Positions 44,711 through 52,650 of a stretch of 64,000 nucleotides of DNA are shown in pieces; the stretch's first letter is position 1; every line of letters starts with the position of its first letter. Position numbers and translations under genes: made by a program. The notes beneath the pieces are model-generated. The model was given only the letters and a program-made list of their open reading frames with translations. It had not been told where the DNA came from and searched no databases. Origin of the DNA: Pseudonocardia ammonioxydans (GTDB taxonomy: Bacteria > Actinomycetota > Actinomycetes > Mycobacteriales > Pseudonocardiaceae). The DNA lies in assembly GCF_900115005.1 (NCBI RefSeq), contig NZ_FOUY01000023.1, positions 1 to 64,000 on the forward strand, in the 5' to 3' direction.

Positions 44711-45502
44711 TCAGGGAGCCGGACAGGCCTCCCACTCGGCCCCCAGATCCCACGACTTCCGGATCGAGCTGAATCCGAGCGCGGTCGTGGCCGGGCAGAA
44801 CTCGGCGGTCGCGACGTCGTACTCGACGTGGAACACCGCCTTGCCTGCATCGGCGAAGGGCTGCAGCGTCGAGCACTCCTCCTCGGCGAAGCAGCGCTCG
44901 TTGACGGCGAAGTCGAACTCGCCGACGAGCTCGGGGACCTGCTCGACGTCGTTCTTCAGACCGACGCCGAGCCCCCGCTCGTGCGCCAGCCGCGCGATCA
45001 TGCGGTTGAACCGCAGCTGGTCGTCCGCGGTGATCGGGAAGCCGGTGTCCTGGAGGTAGCCGTCCATGTTGTCGGGGTCGACCGCGTCGAACCCCGCCGA
45101 CCGGCAGAACTCCATGCGGGCGGCCATGACCGGTTCCAGCAGGTCGAGACGGCGGATGTCGAGCCAGCGCTCCCCCGGCCACCGGGGCAGGGGCCGGCCG
45201 AGCACCTCCTGCGGGAAGTCCCCCGCGTCCGGTCGCCACTGCTCGAAGGCGCCCGCGTTCAGGTAACAGACGACGCGGCGACCGTCCGCCTGCAGGTCGG
45301 CGACCGTCGACCGGTCGGTGTCGAAGAGATCGACGACGTACACGTCGGCCGGAACCGAGGTGTCGATCTCCCCCTGGAGCTGGTACTGCCAGCTCGCCCC
45401 CGGTTCCGGGACCCACCAGGACCCGCCCGCCGTGCACGCCACGGCCGAGGCGCAGAGCAGCGCGGTCACCAGGGACAGCAGTGCCACCCGAAACGCCCTC
45501 AC
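44711..45502 (-). CDS. GH114 endo-alpha-1,4-polygalactosaminidase-like lipoprotein
   Basis: A 263-residue exported hydrolase. Residues 1-27 are a signal peptide with a lipobox-like end (ASAVAC). The body is a TIM-barrel GH114/TM1410 domain: WQYQLQGEIDTS, YVVDLFDT, VCYLNAGAFEQWRPD, RWLDIRRLD, FDAVDPDNMDGY, VGLKNDVEQV and FAVNERCF. Asp and Glu residues in DPDN and NERC are the probable catalytic acids. GH114 enzymes (fungal Ega3, the hydrolase half of PelA) cleave galactosamine-containing polymers. GTG 45502 overlaps the previous stop (GTGA). Last gene of the Pel-like operon; probably trims or releases the polymer outside the cell. Confidence 0.85.
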   Translation of the reverse strand: MRAFRVALLSLVTALLCASAVACTAGGSWWVPEPGASWQYQLQGEIDTSVPADVYVVDLFDTDRSTVADLQADGRRVVCYLNAGAFEQWRPDAGDFPQEVLGRPLPRWPGERWLDIRRLDLLEPVMAARMEFCRSAGFDAVDPDNMDGYLQDTGFPITADDQLRFNRMIARLAHERGLGVGLKNDVEQVPELVGEFDFAVNERCFAEEECSTLQPFADAGKAVFHVEYDVATAEFCPATTALGFSSIRKSWDLGAEWEACPAP

Positions 45503-46203
45503 CTTCGACGCGCCCACCCGTCCGTTCCCTGCAGCGGACCGGGCCAGGTCGATGGCAGCCCGTCCCACGGGTTGGGCATCGTACGGTCGGTGACGTACAC
45601 GTAGTCCACACCTGCGCGGCGAGCCCGCTCGATCGTGTCGCCGTGCTCGGCGGGCGGCACGCCGTGGACCAGGTGCCACCGCCGCCCGCGGCCCGCGCCC
45701 GGTGCGCACCGGGTGAACCGCCGGTAGGCCTCCGGGCCGCCCTCGAACTCGACGACGACGTCGGCGAGCTCGTGGTAGCCGGGGTCCGGCGACACACCCG
45801 GGTTGAGGATCACCTCCCCGGCACCGCGCTCGCGCAGGGCGGCGACGAGACGCCGGTAGTACGGCAGCTGCTCCGGGCCCGACGTCACCTGGTCGACGAA
45901 CACGGCGTCGAGACCATAGAAGTGCGCGTACGCGGCCGCCTCGGCCACCACGTCGCCGACCGGGCGCCGCCCGTAGCCGGAGTCGACGTACCCGGCCACA
46001 CACCGGTCCGGACGCCGGGCCGAGGCACACACCGACCGGTACGCGTCGTCCGGACCCGCACCGGGGCCGGTGTCCGGATTGATCACCACGATGCCGACCT
46101 CCCCGGCCTCGTCACCGGTCAGTCGTGCCCAGTCGGCGCCGGCCCAGGACGGATGGAAGTAGGCGGGCACCCCGAGGCGTACCGGCCGGGTCCCCCGCGT
46201 CAC
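45499..46203 (-). CDS. Spherulin-4 family (GH135-like) protein
   Basis: A 234-residue protein with the spherulation-specific family 4 domain: LGVPAYFHPSW, VVINPDTGPG, CVAGYVDSGYG, LDAVFVDQV, EVILNPGVSPDPGYHELAD and VVEFEGG. The acidic residues in NPDTGPG, FVDQ and EFEG match the probable active site. The founding enzyme of this type, Aspergillus Sph3, is a GH135 hydrolase needed for galactosaminogalactan production. No signal peptide is visible with GTG 46203, which overlaps the pelG stop (GTGA), so location is uncertain. It sits between pelG and the GH114 gene. Confidence 0.85.
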   Translation of the reverse strand: MTRGTRPVRLGVPAYFHPSWAGADWARLTGDEAGEVGIVVINPDTGPGAGPDDAYRSVCASARRPDRCVAGYVDSGYGRRPVGDVVAEAAAYAHFYGLDAVFVDQVTSGPEQLPYYRRLVAALRERGAGEVILNPGVSPDPGYHELADVVVEFEGGPEAYRRFTRCAPGAGRGRRWHLVHGVPPAEHGDTIERARRAGVDYVYVTDRTMPNPWDGLPSTWPGPLQGTDGWARRR

Positions 46204-47672
46204 CGGTGGCTCGCCGCCTCGGACACCACGCGGTGGGCGATGCCGACCAGCACCGCGGCCATGACCGCGGTGACCGCGGCCAGCCAGGCGATCGCGGCCG
46301 AGTCGGACACCGTGTGGTCGGCCCCGGCCGCGCCGGCGAGCAGGACGGCCACACCCGTGCCCAGTACGGGGAGGACCAGCCGGATCCGGCCGAGCGTGTT
46401 CAGCACCATCGCGGCGAAGATCGCCACGCCGAGCAGGACGTAGGTCCCGCCGAGCGACAGGTAGCGGAGGTCGGAGAACCCGAAGAGCGCGATGCCGAGT
46501 CCGCCGAGGCCCACCGTCATCAGGGTCAGTGCCGCGGCGAACCGCGCCGCCATCACCAGGTACACCTGCCGGGCGGCCCGGACGAAGCCGGCGACCGACC
46601 CGGTGCTGCGGAGCAGACCGGCGATCTGCCTGCGGTTGTCGAGCAGGAGCACCTCCGCGACACCCATCGAGACGACGAGCGGCAGCGCGGCGAGCGTCAC
46701 GGTCATCGGCAGCGACTCGAAGTTGTCGTTGATCAGCTCGTTCAGCGCCGGGAACAGCACGAGCAGCCCGATCAGCAGCCCGTACGCACAGTGCAGCAGC
46801 GCCGACGCCGTGACGCCCTCCACCAGCCGGTTCACCGGCCGACGGGCATCCCTGGTCGCCTCGAGCGCGAACAGCAGGGTGAGGAGCACGCTCACCGCGA
46901 GGAACAGGGTCTCCGGACCGTGCGCCGCCGCCGCGGCGAGAGAGGCACCCGGCGGCGGCGCCGTCCCTCCGGCCACGGCGTAGTAGCCGGCTCCGGCGAC
47001 GGCCGGGAGCAGCGCCACGAGCAGCCGCAGCTCCCGGCCCGCCATGAGGAGCGCGGCGGCGGACAACAGGTAGACGGTCTGCCCGACCAGGAGCAGAACG
47101 GTCCACAGCGAGACCTGCATGGTGACGGTCAGCAGCAACGAGGCGTAGACCGCGACGACGGCGACGACCAGGGCGACGAGTGTCCCCAGCAGGACCGACC
47201 GGCGCAGGAAGCGGTGCGCCGCCGGCACGTCGTAGTTCCCGATGTACGCCCACGCCAGGTACGTCATGCCGTACCCCCCGGCCCAGCTGAGCAGCAGCCC
47301 GCCGAGCAGCAGCGCCGACTCGACGTGGTCGGCCGCCGGGAGCAGCGTGAACGCGACGATCGCGGGGACGGCGTAGAGCAGGCCGCGCAGGAAGAACCAT
47401 CGCGTCGGCCGCGCGCCCGGTGCGGCCTGGGCCGCGGACGTACGCGCGTCGGGTTCGACCCACTGCGGCGGCGCGTACGGGCCCCAGGGGCCGCTGCCCG
47501 CGAAACGACGGTCGACGAGGGTGAACACACCGGCCGCACCGTGGCCGCGGCGCACCGCCTCGTCGTTCACGCCCGAACTCTCCAGCACGACGGCGGCCTC
47601 GAGCGCCACGGTGGACGATCGGAGGGCGTGCTCCACGACACCGCTCGAGGAGCGCGGGGATTCCTCCGTCAT
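46200..47672 (-). CDS. pelG: PelG-like polysaccharide transporter (MOP superfamily)
   Basis: A 490-residue protein with an N-terminal hydrophilic region of about 80 residues and about eleven to twelve membrane helices. YGMTYLAWAYIGNYDVPAAHRFLRRSVLLG, TYVLLGVAIF and the spacing of helices fit PelG, the inner-membrane exporter that forms a complex with PelF in Pel polysaccharide synthesis. The identification leans on adjacency to the PelF-like gene and overall topology. ATG 47672 overlaps the pelF stop (ATGA). Confidence 0.75.
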   Translation of the reverse strand: MTEESPRSSSGVVEHALRSSTVALEAAVVLESSGVNDEAVRRGHGAAGVFTLVDRRFAGSGPWGPYAPPQWVEPDARTSAAQAAPGARPTRWFFLRGLLYAVPAIVAFTLLPAADHVESALLLGGLLLSWAGGYGMTYLAWAYIGNYDVPAAHRFLRRSVLLGTLVALVVAVVAVYASLLLTVTMQVSLWTVLLLVGQTVYLLSAAALLMAGRELRLLVALLPAVAGAGYYAVAGGTAPPPGASLAAAAAHGPETLFLAVSVLLTLLFALEATRDARRPVNRLVEGVTASALLHCAYGLLIGLLVLFPALNELINDNFESLPMTVTLAALPLVVSMGVAEVLLLDNRRQIAGLLRSTGSVAGFVRAARQVYLVMAARFAAALTLMTVGLGGLGIALFGFSDLRYLSLGGTYVLLGVAIFAAMVLNTLGRIRLVLPVLGTGVAVLLAGAAGADHTVSDSAAIAWLAAVTAVMAAVLVGIAHRVVSEAASHR

Positions 47673-49144
47673 GCCTGTCCCACCCGGCTCACAGCCCCGG
47701 TCACGGCCGTCTCCGGCTCCTCGTGACCCGGCACGACGTCGCGGTAGATCGCCCGGAAGTCGCCGACCATCCGGTCCACGGTGAACTCCTCCAGCGCACG
47801 TCGTCGTCCGAGGTCGGCGAGCCGCCGGCGCAGGCGGTCGTCGAGGAGCAGCCGGGTGCAGGCATCGGCGAGCGCCCGCGGGTCCCGGGCCGGCACGACG
47901 AGCCCGCCCCGCCCCACCGCCTCGGCCATCCCGCCGACGTCCGTGGCGACCGTCGGACGCCCCGACATCGCGGCCTCGAGCACGCTCAGCGGGAGGCCCT
48001 CGGACAGGCTCGACAGCACGGTGACGTGGCCGGCCGCGTAGGCGGTGCGGACCGGCGAGACCGGCCCCTCGAAGATCGCCGCGTCGGCGATCCCGAGGTC
48101 GGCGGCCAGCGTCGCGCACCGTTCGGCGTAGGCCTCGTTGCCGCTCGGCACGCCGCCGAACAGGCGCAGCCGCGCCCCCGGAACCCGCCCGCGGACGAGC
48201 GCGAACGCCCGCAGGAGCGTCTCCAGGTCCTTGAGCGGGTCGATCCGGCCGGCGAACACCAGCGTCGGCTGCTCGGGCTCGCGCCCGGCGGGCGGGAACT
48301 CCTCCGGGTCGATGCCGTTGTACACCGTCCGCACGTTCCGGCGGGGTGCCCCGGCGCGGACGGCCCAGCGACCGTTGAAGTCGCTCACCGGCAGGATCCG
48401 GTCGGCCAGCCGGTAACCGAGCTCGGTGAGCCGGACGAAGAAGCGGACGAGGACCGTCCGGAGCGCCCGGCCGTCCCCGGTCCCGCGCAGCCACATGATG
48501 CGCTCCCGCAGGTACACGCCGTGCTCGGAGACGATCACGGGTGTGCCGCGCTCCCACTTGTTCAGCAGGCCGATCATCGTGGCCGGCCCGTTCGCCGTCG
48601 CGTGGACGACGTCGACGTCGAGCGGCGGGAGGTGCAGCGGCCGCAGGTAGTGCTCGACGATGTCGGTCGCCGACAGCGCGTCCGCCAGTGTCAGCCGTCC
48701 CGGCCCGGACTCCGCGCCGAGGTCCATCCGCCGTTGCCAGACGCCGAGGAAGACCTCGACGCACGCCTGGCTGCGCAGGCACCGGGTCAGCTCCACCTGC
48801 CGGGCGAGCTCCCGGAGCTCGCGCAGCGCCTTCTCGAACCGGACGGCGGCGAAGTGGTCGTCGGCGAGGACCGCCTCGACGAGTTCCTCGTACGCCGCGA
48901 GGATCCGGCGTCGTTGCGGGGCCGTGGGACGACGCACCGCCGGTGTCGCCCCCCACAGGCCGAGGCGGTGCAGGGCCGAGACGTTGCCGGGCAGGTCGTA
49001 GACCGGTCGCTCACGACCGGAGCCGGACAGCGCGAGCACCTCGAAGTCGATGTCGGGGAGCCGGCGCAGGAGCAGGTCGCACCACTGGCTCACGCCCCCG
49101 GCCCCGATCGGATAGGTGCCCTCGGTGATCATGCCGATCGTCAT
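47669..49144 (-). CDS. pelF: PelF-like glycosyltransferase (GT4)
   Basis: A 491-residue cytosolic glycosyltransferase. The N terminus IGMITEGTYPIGAGGVSQWCDLLLRRLPDIDFEV is characteristic of PelF. Then VVHATANGPATMIGLLNKW, SEHGVYLRERI, VYNGIDPEEF, FAGRIDPLKDLETLLRAFA and SSLSEGLPLSVLEAAMSGRPTVATDVGG (the E-x7-E region) form the GT-B catalytic half. PelF uses UDP-linked N-acetylhexosamine to extend Pel. ATG 49144 overlaps the deacetylase stop (ATGA). Confidence 0.9.
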   Translation of the reverse strand: MTIGMITEGTYPIGAGGVSQWCDLLLRRLPDIDFEVLALSGSGRERPVYDLPGNVSALHRLGLWGATPAVRRPTAPQRRRILAAYEELVEAVLADDHFAAVRFEKALRELRELARQVELTRCLRSQACVEVFLGVWQRRMDLGAESGPGRLTLADALSATDIVEHYLRPLHLPPLDVDVVHATANGPATMIGLLNKWERGTPVIVSEHGVYLRERIMWLRGTGDGRALRTVLVRFFVRLTELGYRLADRILPVSDFNGRWAVRAGAPRRNVRTVYNGIDPEEFPPAGREPEQPTLVFAGRIDPLKDLETLLRAFALVRGRVPGARLRLFGGVPSGNEAYAERCATLAADLGIADAAIFEGPVSPVRTAYAAGHVTVLSSLSEGLPLSVLEAAMSGRPTVATDVGGMAEAVGRGGLVVPARDPRALADACTRLLLDDRLRRRLADLGRRRALEEFTVDRMVGDFRAIYRDVVPGHEEPETAVTGAVSRVGQA

Positions 49145-51171
49145 TCCCGTCCCCCGTTCGCGACGACGAACTCGCGTGTCCCGTCGATCCCCACCCATGC
49201 CGACCGCAGCCCTCCGTAGGGCTCGCCGAACGACGTCCCTGCCGGGCCCGCGGTCCGGGTCCCCTCCGGCACCGTCAGCGGCACCTCGACCTGCTCGGTC
49301 GTGTGCACGGTCACGACCCCGCCCTGCTGCCAGGCCTGCACCACGTCGCCGTCCCGGGTCCCCGCCCACCGGTCCTGCCGGGTGAGCACGTCGCGGGCCT
49401 GCGTCATCGTCGGGACGATCAACGGTCGCGACGACTCGTCGATCAGGCCGCGGTAGTCGTCCAGGACGAACTCCAGCAACGGGTACAGGGTGCGGTCCTC
49501 GGTCATCTGGGGCTGGTGCACGTAGTGCGGCCGCGGGTCGTTGGACAGTGCGTGCCCGAGTGCGCGCTCGCCCTCCACCGGGACGACGGTCGTCTCGAAG
49601 CCGGTGACCGGGTCGGCGGGCGGGACGCAGCTGCCGTCGGCCTCGCACTCGCCGCTCCCGCCGTCGGCGCGCGAGGTCTGCACCCAGTTGTACTGGTCGA
49701 CGGTCTCGGCGACCGTCGCGGTGTTGAAGTCGAGATTGATCGGGTGCCGCGGCACCGTGGTCGCATCGCCGATCCGGCGCTGCTGCCGCTCGGCGGACGC
49801 GTCCGAGGCGATCGTCGCGATCCCGGTTCCGTCGAGCGCTGGGGCGAGTCGCGGGTTGTCCTGCTCCATCTGGGGCAACGCGCGCAGCCCACCGTGCTCA
49901 CCGGTCACGAGCTCGGTCGGGTCGACCGGCAGTCCGTGCCGGTCGGCGAACTCGAGGTTCTGCTCGATCTCGCGCTCGATCCGTCCCGTGCTCACCCATC
50001 GGGTCATGCCGAGCAGCGGGAGCCGGTCGCACCGCCACGGCGTGACCGAGTAGTCGCGGACGCACCCCAGGTAGAGGTGGGACCAGGTGTGGTTGATCCA
50101 GCCGAACTCGTCCTTGACCTCCACGAACGCCTCGATGAGCGGGTCGCCGCCGTCCGCCGCCACCGCCCCGGCTCCGGAACCGTTGTAAGCCATGTCGAGC
50201 CGGAAGTCGTGCCGGCGCTGCCAGTCCACGGCGTAGGCGACGTCGTCGGCCGTCATCCGGATCAACGGGCGGGTCCCGACGCTCGCGGGGCAGTCCGACC
50301 CGGCCGTGCAGTCGTGCTCCGGGACCCAGCGGGCGTTGGGCATAAGCACGTCGTCGATGTGGACCGCGAAGTAGTTGCGGTCGAGTCCGAGGTGGACTCC
50401 GCGGGTGAGCCAGCGGACGATGCCGGGGGCCAGGAGCAGGAACTGGTGGGAGTCGACCGCGTAGGAGAAGGCGAGGTTGAGCTCCTCGCGCCCGTCCCGG
50501 CCGAGCACGCCGGCGATCACCCCGCCACCGTTCCCACCCGGCGCCTCGGCCGTGACCAGTGGGCGGAACCCCGGTAGCGGGTCCGCCATCTCCACCCAGT
50601 TGTCGATCCCGGCGGTCTCGTCCCGGAACGGCACCCGCCCGGTCGCGTAGTCGAACTCCGAGGCCAGCGCGTCAGCGGTCAGCCGGGCGTCCTGCCCGTC
50701 GAACGACCCGATGTACCCGCGGACAGAGGAGTCCGACAGGCCGACGGCGGGGACCGCCGGCACCGAGGCGTGCACCCGGCGGATCCCGAACTCGCGCTCG
50801 AACGCCGCGAGCGCGCCGGCCTCGCCCGGGTCGATCGCGGGGTCGTGGTCCGGCAGGACGACGCCCTGGAAGCGGGCATGTGCGGGGCCGGCCGCCAGGA
50901 AGGGCGCGTCGATGCGGGCGCGGCCGGGATCACGCAGGTCGACGACCGTCGTGGGCACGCCGGTCCAGTCCAGTGCGGCCCGGATCGCCTCGACCTCCGG
51001 CGCACCGTCGGTCAGGAGCAGGACCCGCAGATCGATCCGCGGGGCGCCCACAGGCTGCGCCGACGCGGGGCTGCCCAGCACGAGCATCGCCACCGCGATC
51101 ACCATGACCACGGCGATGCGATGGGGGCGGATCGAGGTCGCGCGGTCGCGCGGAAGGTGTGTGTCGTGCAT
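49141..51171 (-). CDS. Secreted Agd3/CE18-like polysaccharide deacetylase
   Basis: A 676-residue exported protein. The N terminus is a signal peptide (IAVVMVIAVAMLVLGSPASAQ). Residues about 45-235 form an alpha/beta domain (RVLLLTDGAPEVEAIRAALD, FDYATGRVPF). The deacetylase domain follows: FAVHIDDVLMPN with Asp273-Asp274 and INHTWSHLYLGC with His361/His365, the metal triad of NodB-like enzymes. A C-terminal beta domain ends the protein. Architecture and motifs suggest the Agd3/CE18 class, which partly deacetylates galactosaminogalactan in Aspergillus; in Pel loci the equivalent activity is the PelA deacetylase domain. First gene of the operon. ATG 51171 lacks a strong ribosome site. Confidence 0.75.
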   Translation of the reverse strand: MHDTHLPRDRATSIRPHRIAVVMVIAVAMLVLGSPASAQPVGAPRIDLRVLLLTDGAPEVEAIRAALDWTGVPTTVVDLRDPGRARIDAPFLAAGPAHARFQGVVLPDHDPAIDPGEAGALAAFEREFGIRRVHASVPAVPAVGLSDSSVRGYIGSFDGQDARLTADALASEFDYATGRVPFRDETAGIDNWVEMADPLPGFRPLVTAEAPGGNGGGVIAGVLGRDGREELNLAFSYAVDSHQFLLLAPGIVRWLTRGVHLGLDRNYFAVHIDDVLMPNARWVPEHDCTAGSDCPASVGTRPLIRMTADDVAYAVDWQRRHDFRLDMAYNGSGAGAVAADGGDPLIEAFVEVKDEFGWINHTWSHLYLGCVRDYSVTPWRCDRLPLLGMTRWVSTGRIEREIEQNLEFADRHGLPVDPTELVTGEHGGLRALPQMEQDNPRLAPALDGTGIATIASDASAERQQRRIGDATTVPRHPINLDFNTATVAETVDQYNWVQTSRADGGSGECEADGSCVPPADPVTGFETTVVPVEGERALGHALSNDPRPHYVHQPQMTEDRTLYPLLEFVLDDYRGLIDESSRPLIVPTMTQARDVLTRQDRWAGTRDGDVVQAWQQGGVVTVHTTEQVEVPLTVPEGTRTAGPAGTSFGEPYGGLRSAWVGIDGTREFVVANGGRE

Positions 51172-51662
51172 GTGAGAACGTCCGAATCACTACGGTGCGA
51201 AACGAGACCGGCGCTTCTCGGCGCCGGTCGTCAACGGGGTGGGTCGGTGTACGCGGCGCGCGTCGCTGCTCCCGGGCCGCGCGTCCGGTTACGGCGGTAC
51301 GCCCTGCGACCCGGTCCGCCCGTCGGCGTTCACGGTCACCGTGGAACGCAGCAGCGGCGGCACACCCGTCCCGTGGACGTCGACTTGCTCCACTCCGGAA
51401 TCCCCACCCCTACCGGCTGCCACCGGCCTTGCCCACGATTCAGCCTTCCGAGTGGCCCGTCGGGGGACCCCCCTCGGAAGTGTCGACTGTGGGTCGTCGC
51501 CTGCTGCGTACGCGTTACGGTCTCCACCCGTTCTGCCGTACGTGCCGTAACTCTCACCGCCGGCCCCCTAACGCGGCACCGGGCAGCGTCGACCGGTATT
51601 CCGGCACCGGTCACGGTGCCGCAGGTGGTGCGGCCGAGTGCCGTACGGACGATCGGAGCGCG
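51172..51662. promoter_or_regulatory. Divergent promoter region of the Pel-like locus
   Basis: 491 bases between the Pel-like operon and the epimerase gene without a supported ORF. CGTTACG at 51513-51519 and CGTAAC at 51546-51551 are the recurring motif also seen at other polysaccharide promoters. GGTACG and TACG-rich steps around 51281-51300 may hold the leftward promoter. No c-di-GMP riboswitch consensus was recognised. Confidence 0.5.
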
Positions 51663-52637
51663 ATGCGAGCAGTGGTCACCGGCGGTGCCGGATTCATCGG
51701 TTCGACGCTGGTCGATGCACTGATCGCGCGCGACGACGACGTGCTGATCATCGACGACCTGTCCCGTGGCTCCGTCGACAATGTCCGCGACGCCCTGGAC
51801 CGCGGGGCGGAACTCGTCGAGGCGGACGTCCGCGACCGGACGACCGTCCACTCGGTCCTCGCCCGGTTCCGGCCGGACGCGGTGCACCATCTCGCCGCGC
51901 AGATCGACGTCCGACGATCCATGACGGACCCGCAGCACGACGCGAGCGTCAACGTGCTCGGCACGTTGTCGGTGCTGGAGGCCGCTGCGGACGCCGCCGT
52001 CGGGGCCGTCGTCGTGTGCTCGACCGGTGGGGCGATCTACGGCGACGACGCACCGCTGCCGACGCCGGAGACCCGGCACCCCGCGCCGGAGTCGCCGTAC
52101 GGTCTCGGCAAGCTCGCCGCCGAGAACTACACCCGCTTCTACGCCCGGACCCGTGGTCTGCCCGCGCTCGTCCTCCGCTTCGCCAACGTCTACGGACCCC
52201 GCCAGCACCCGTCGGGGGGCGCCGGTGTCGTCTCCCTGTTCTGCGATGCGGCGCTGCGCGGCGACACCCCCGTGATCTTCGGTGACGGCGAGCAGACCCG
52301 GGACTTCCTGTTCGTGGGCGACGTCGCGCGGGCCGCGCTCGCCGCATCCGACGCGTTGGGCGCCGGGCGGCTCGCCGGCCGGGTGTACAACGTCGGCACG
52401 GGGTCGCAGGTGAGCATCGGCGAGCTGGCTGCGGCCGTGGGGCGGGTCGCGGGCACCGAGCCGGGCCGGTTCCTCCCGCGCCACGAGCCCGCGCGCCCCG
52501 GCGAGATCCGGCACAGCTGCCTCGACCCGGCGCTCGGCCGGACCGAGCTCGGGCTGTCCGGGCCGACCCCGCTCGACGAGGGACTCGCCCGGACCTGGGC
52601 CTGGCACGCCGCCGTGGCCGCCCCGGTCGCACGCTGA
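51663..52637 (+). CDS. NAD-dependent UDP-hexose 4-epimerase-like protein (PelX/GalE type)
   Basis: A 324-residue extended SDR enzyme. TGGAGFIGSTLVDAL is the NAD motif; HHLAAQIDVRRSMTDP, CSTGGAIYGD (Ser-Thr region) and YGLGKLAAE (Tyr-x3-Lys) form the active site; RFANVYGPRQHPSGGAGVVSLF and GDGEQTRDFLFVGDVA are typical of UDP-glucose/UDP-GlcNAc 4-epimerases. In Pel and galactosaminogalactan systems an epimerase (PelX, Uge3) supplies UDP-GalNAc, and this gene's place, divergent from the Pel-like operon, suits that job. ATG 51663 follows GGAGCG. Substrate is an inference. Confidence 0.85.
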   Translation: MRAVVTGGAGFIGSTLVDALIARDDDVLIIDDLSRGSVDNVRDALDRGAELVEADVRDRTTVHSVLARFRPDAVHHLAAQIDVRRSMTDPQHDASVNVLGTLSVLEAAADAAVGAVVVCSTGGAIYGDDAPLPTPETRHPAPESPYGLGKLAAENYTRFYARTRGLPALVLRFANVYGPRQHPSGGAGVVSLFCDAALRGDTPVIFGDGEQTRDFLFVGDVARAALAASDALGAGRLAGRVYNVGTGSQVSIGELAAAVGRVAGTEPGRFLPRHEPARPGEIRHSCLDPALGRTELGLSGPTPLDEGLARTWAWHAAVAAPVAR

Positions 52638-52650
52638 CCTCCCGGCCCGC

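Noticed and set aside
51172-51662. ORF at 51239-51550 as a small gene in the Pel-like promoter region
   Set aside because: Its Pro/Ser/Arg-rich product has no recognisable motif, it lacks a ribosome site and it crosses promoter-like sequence.
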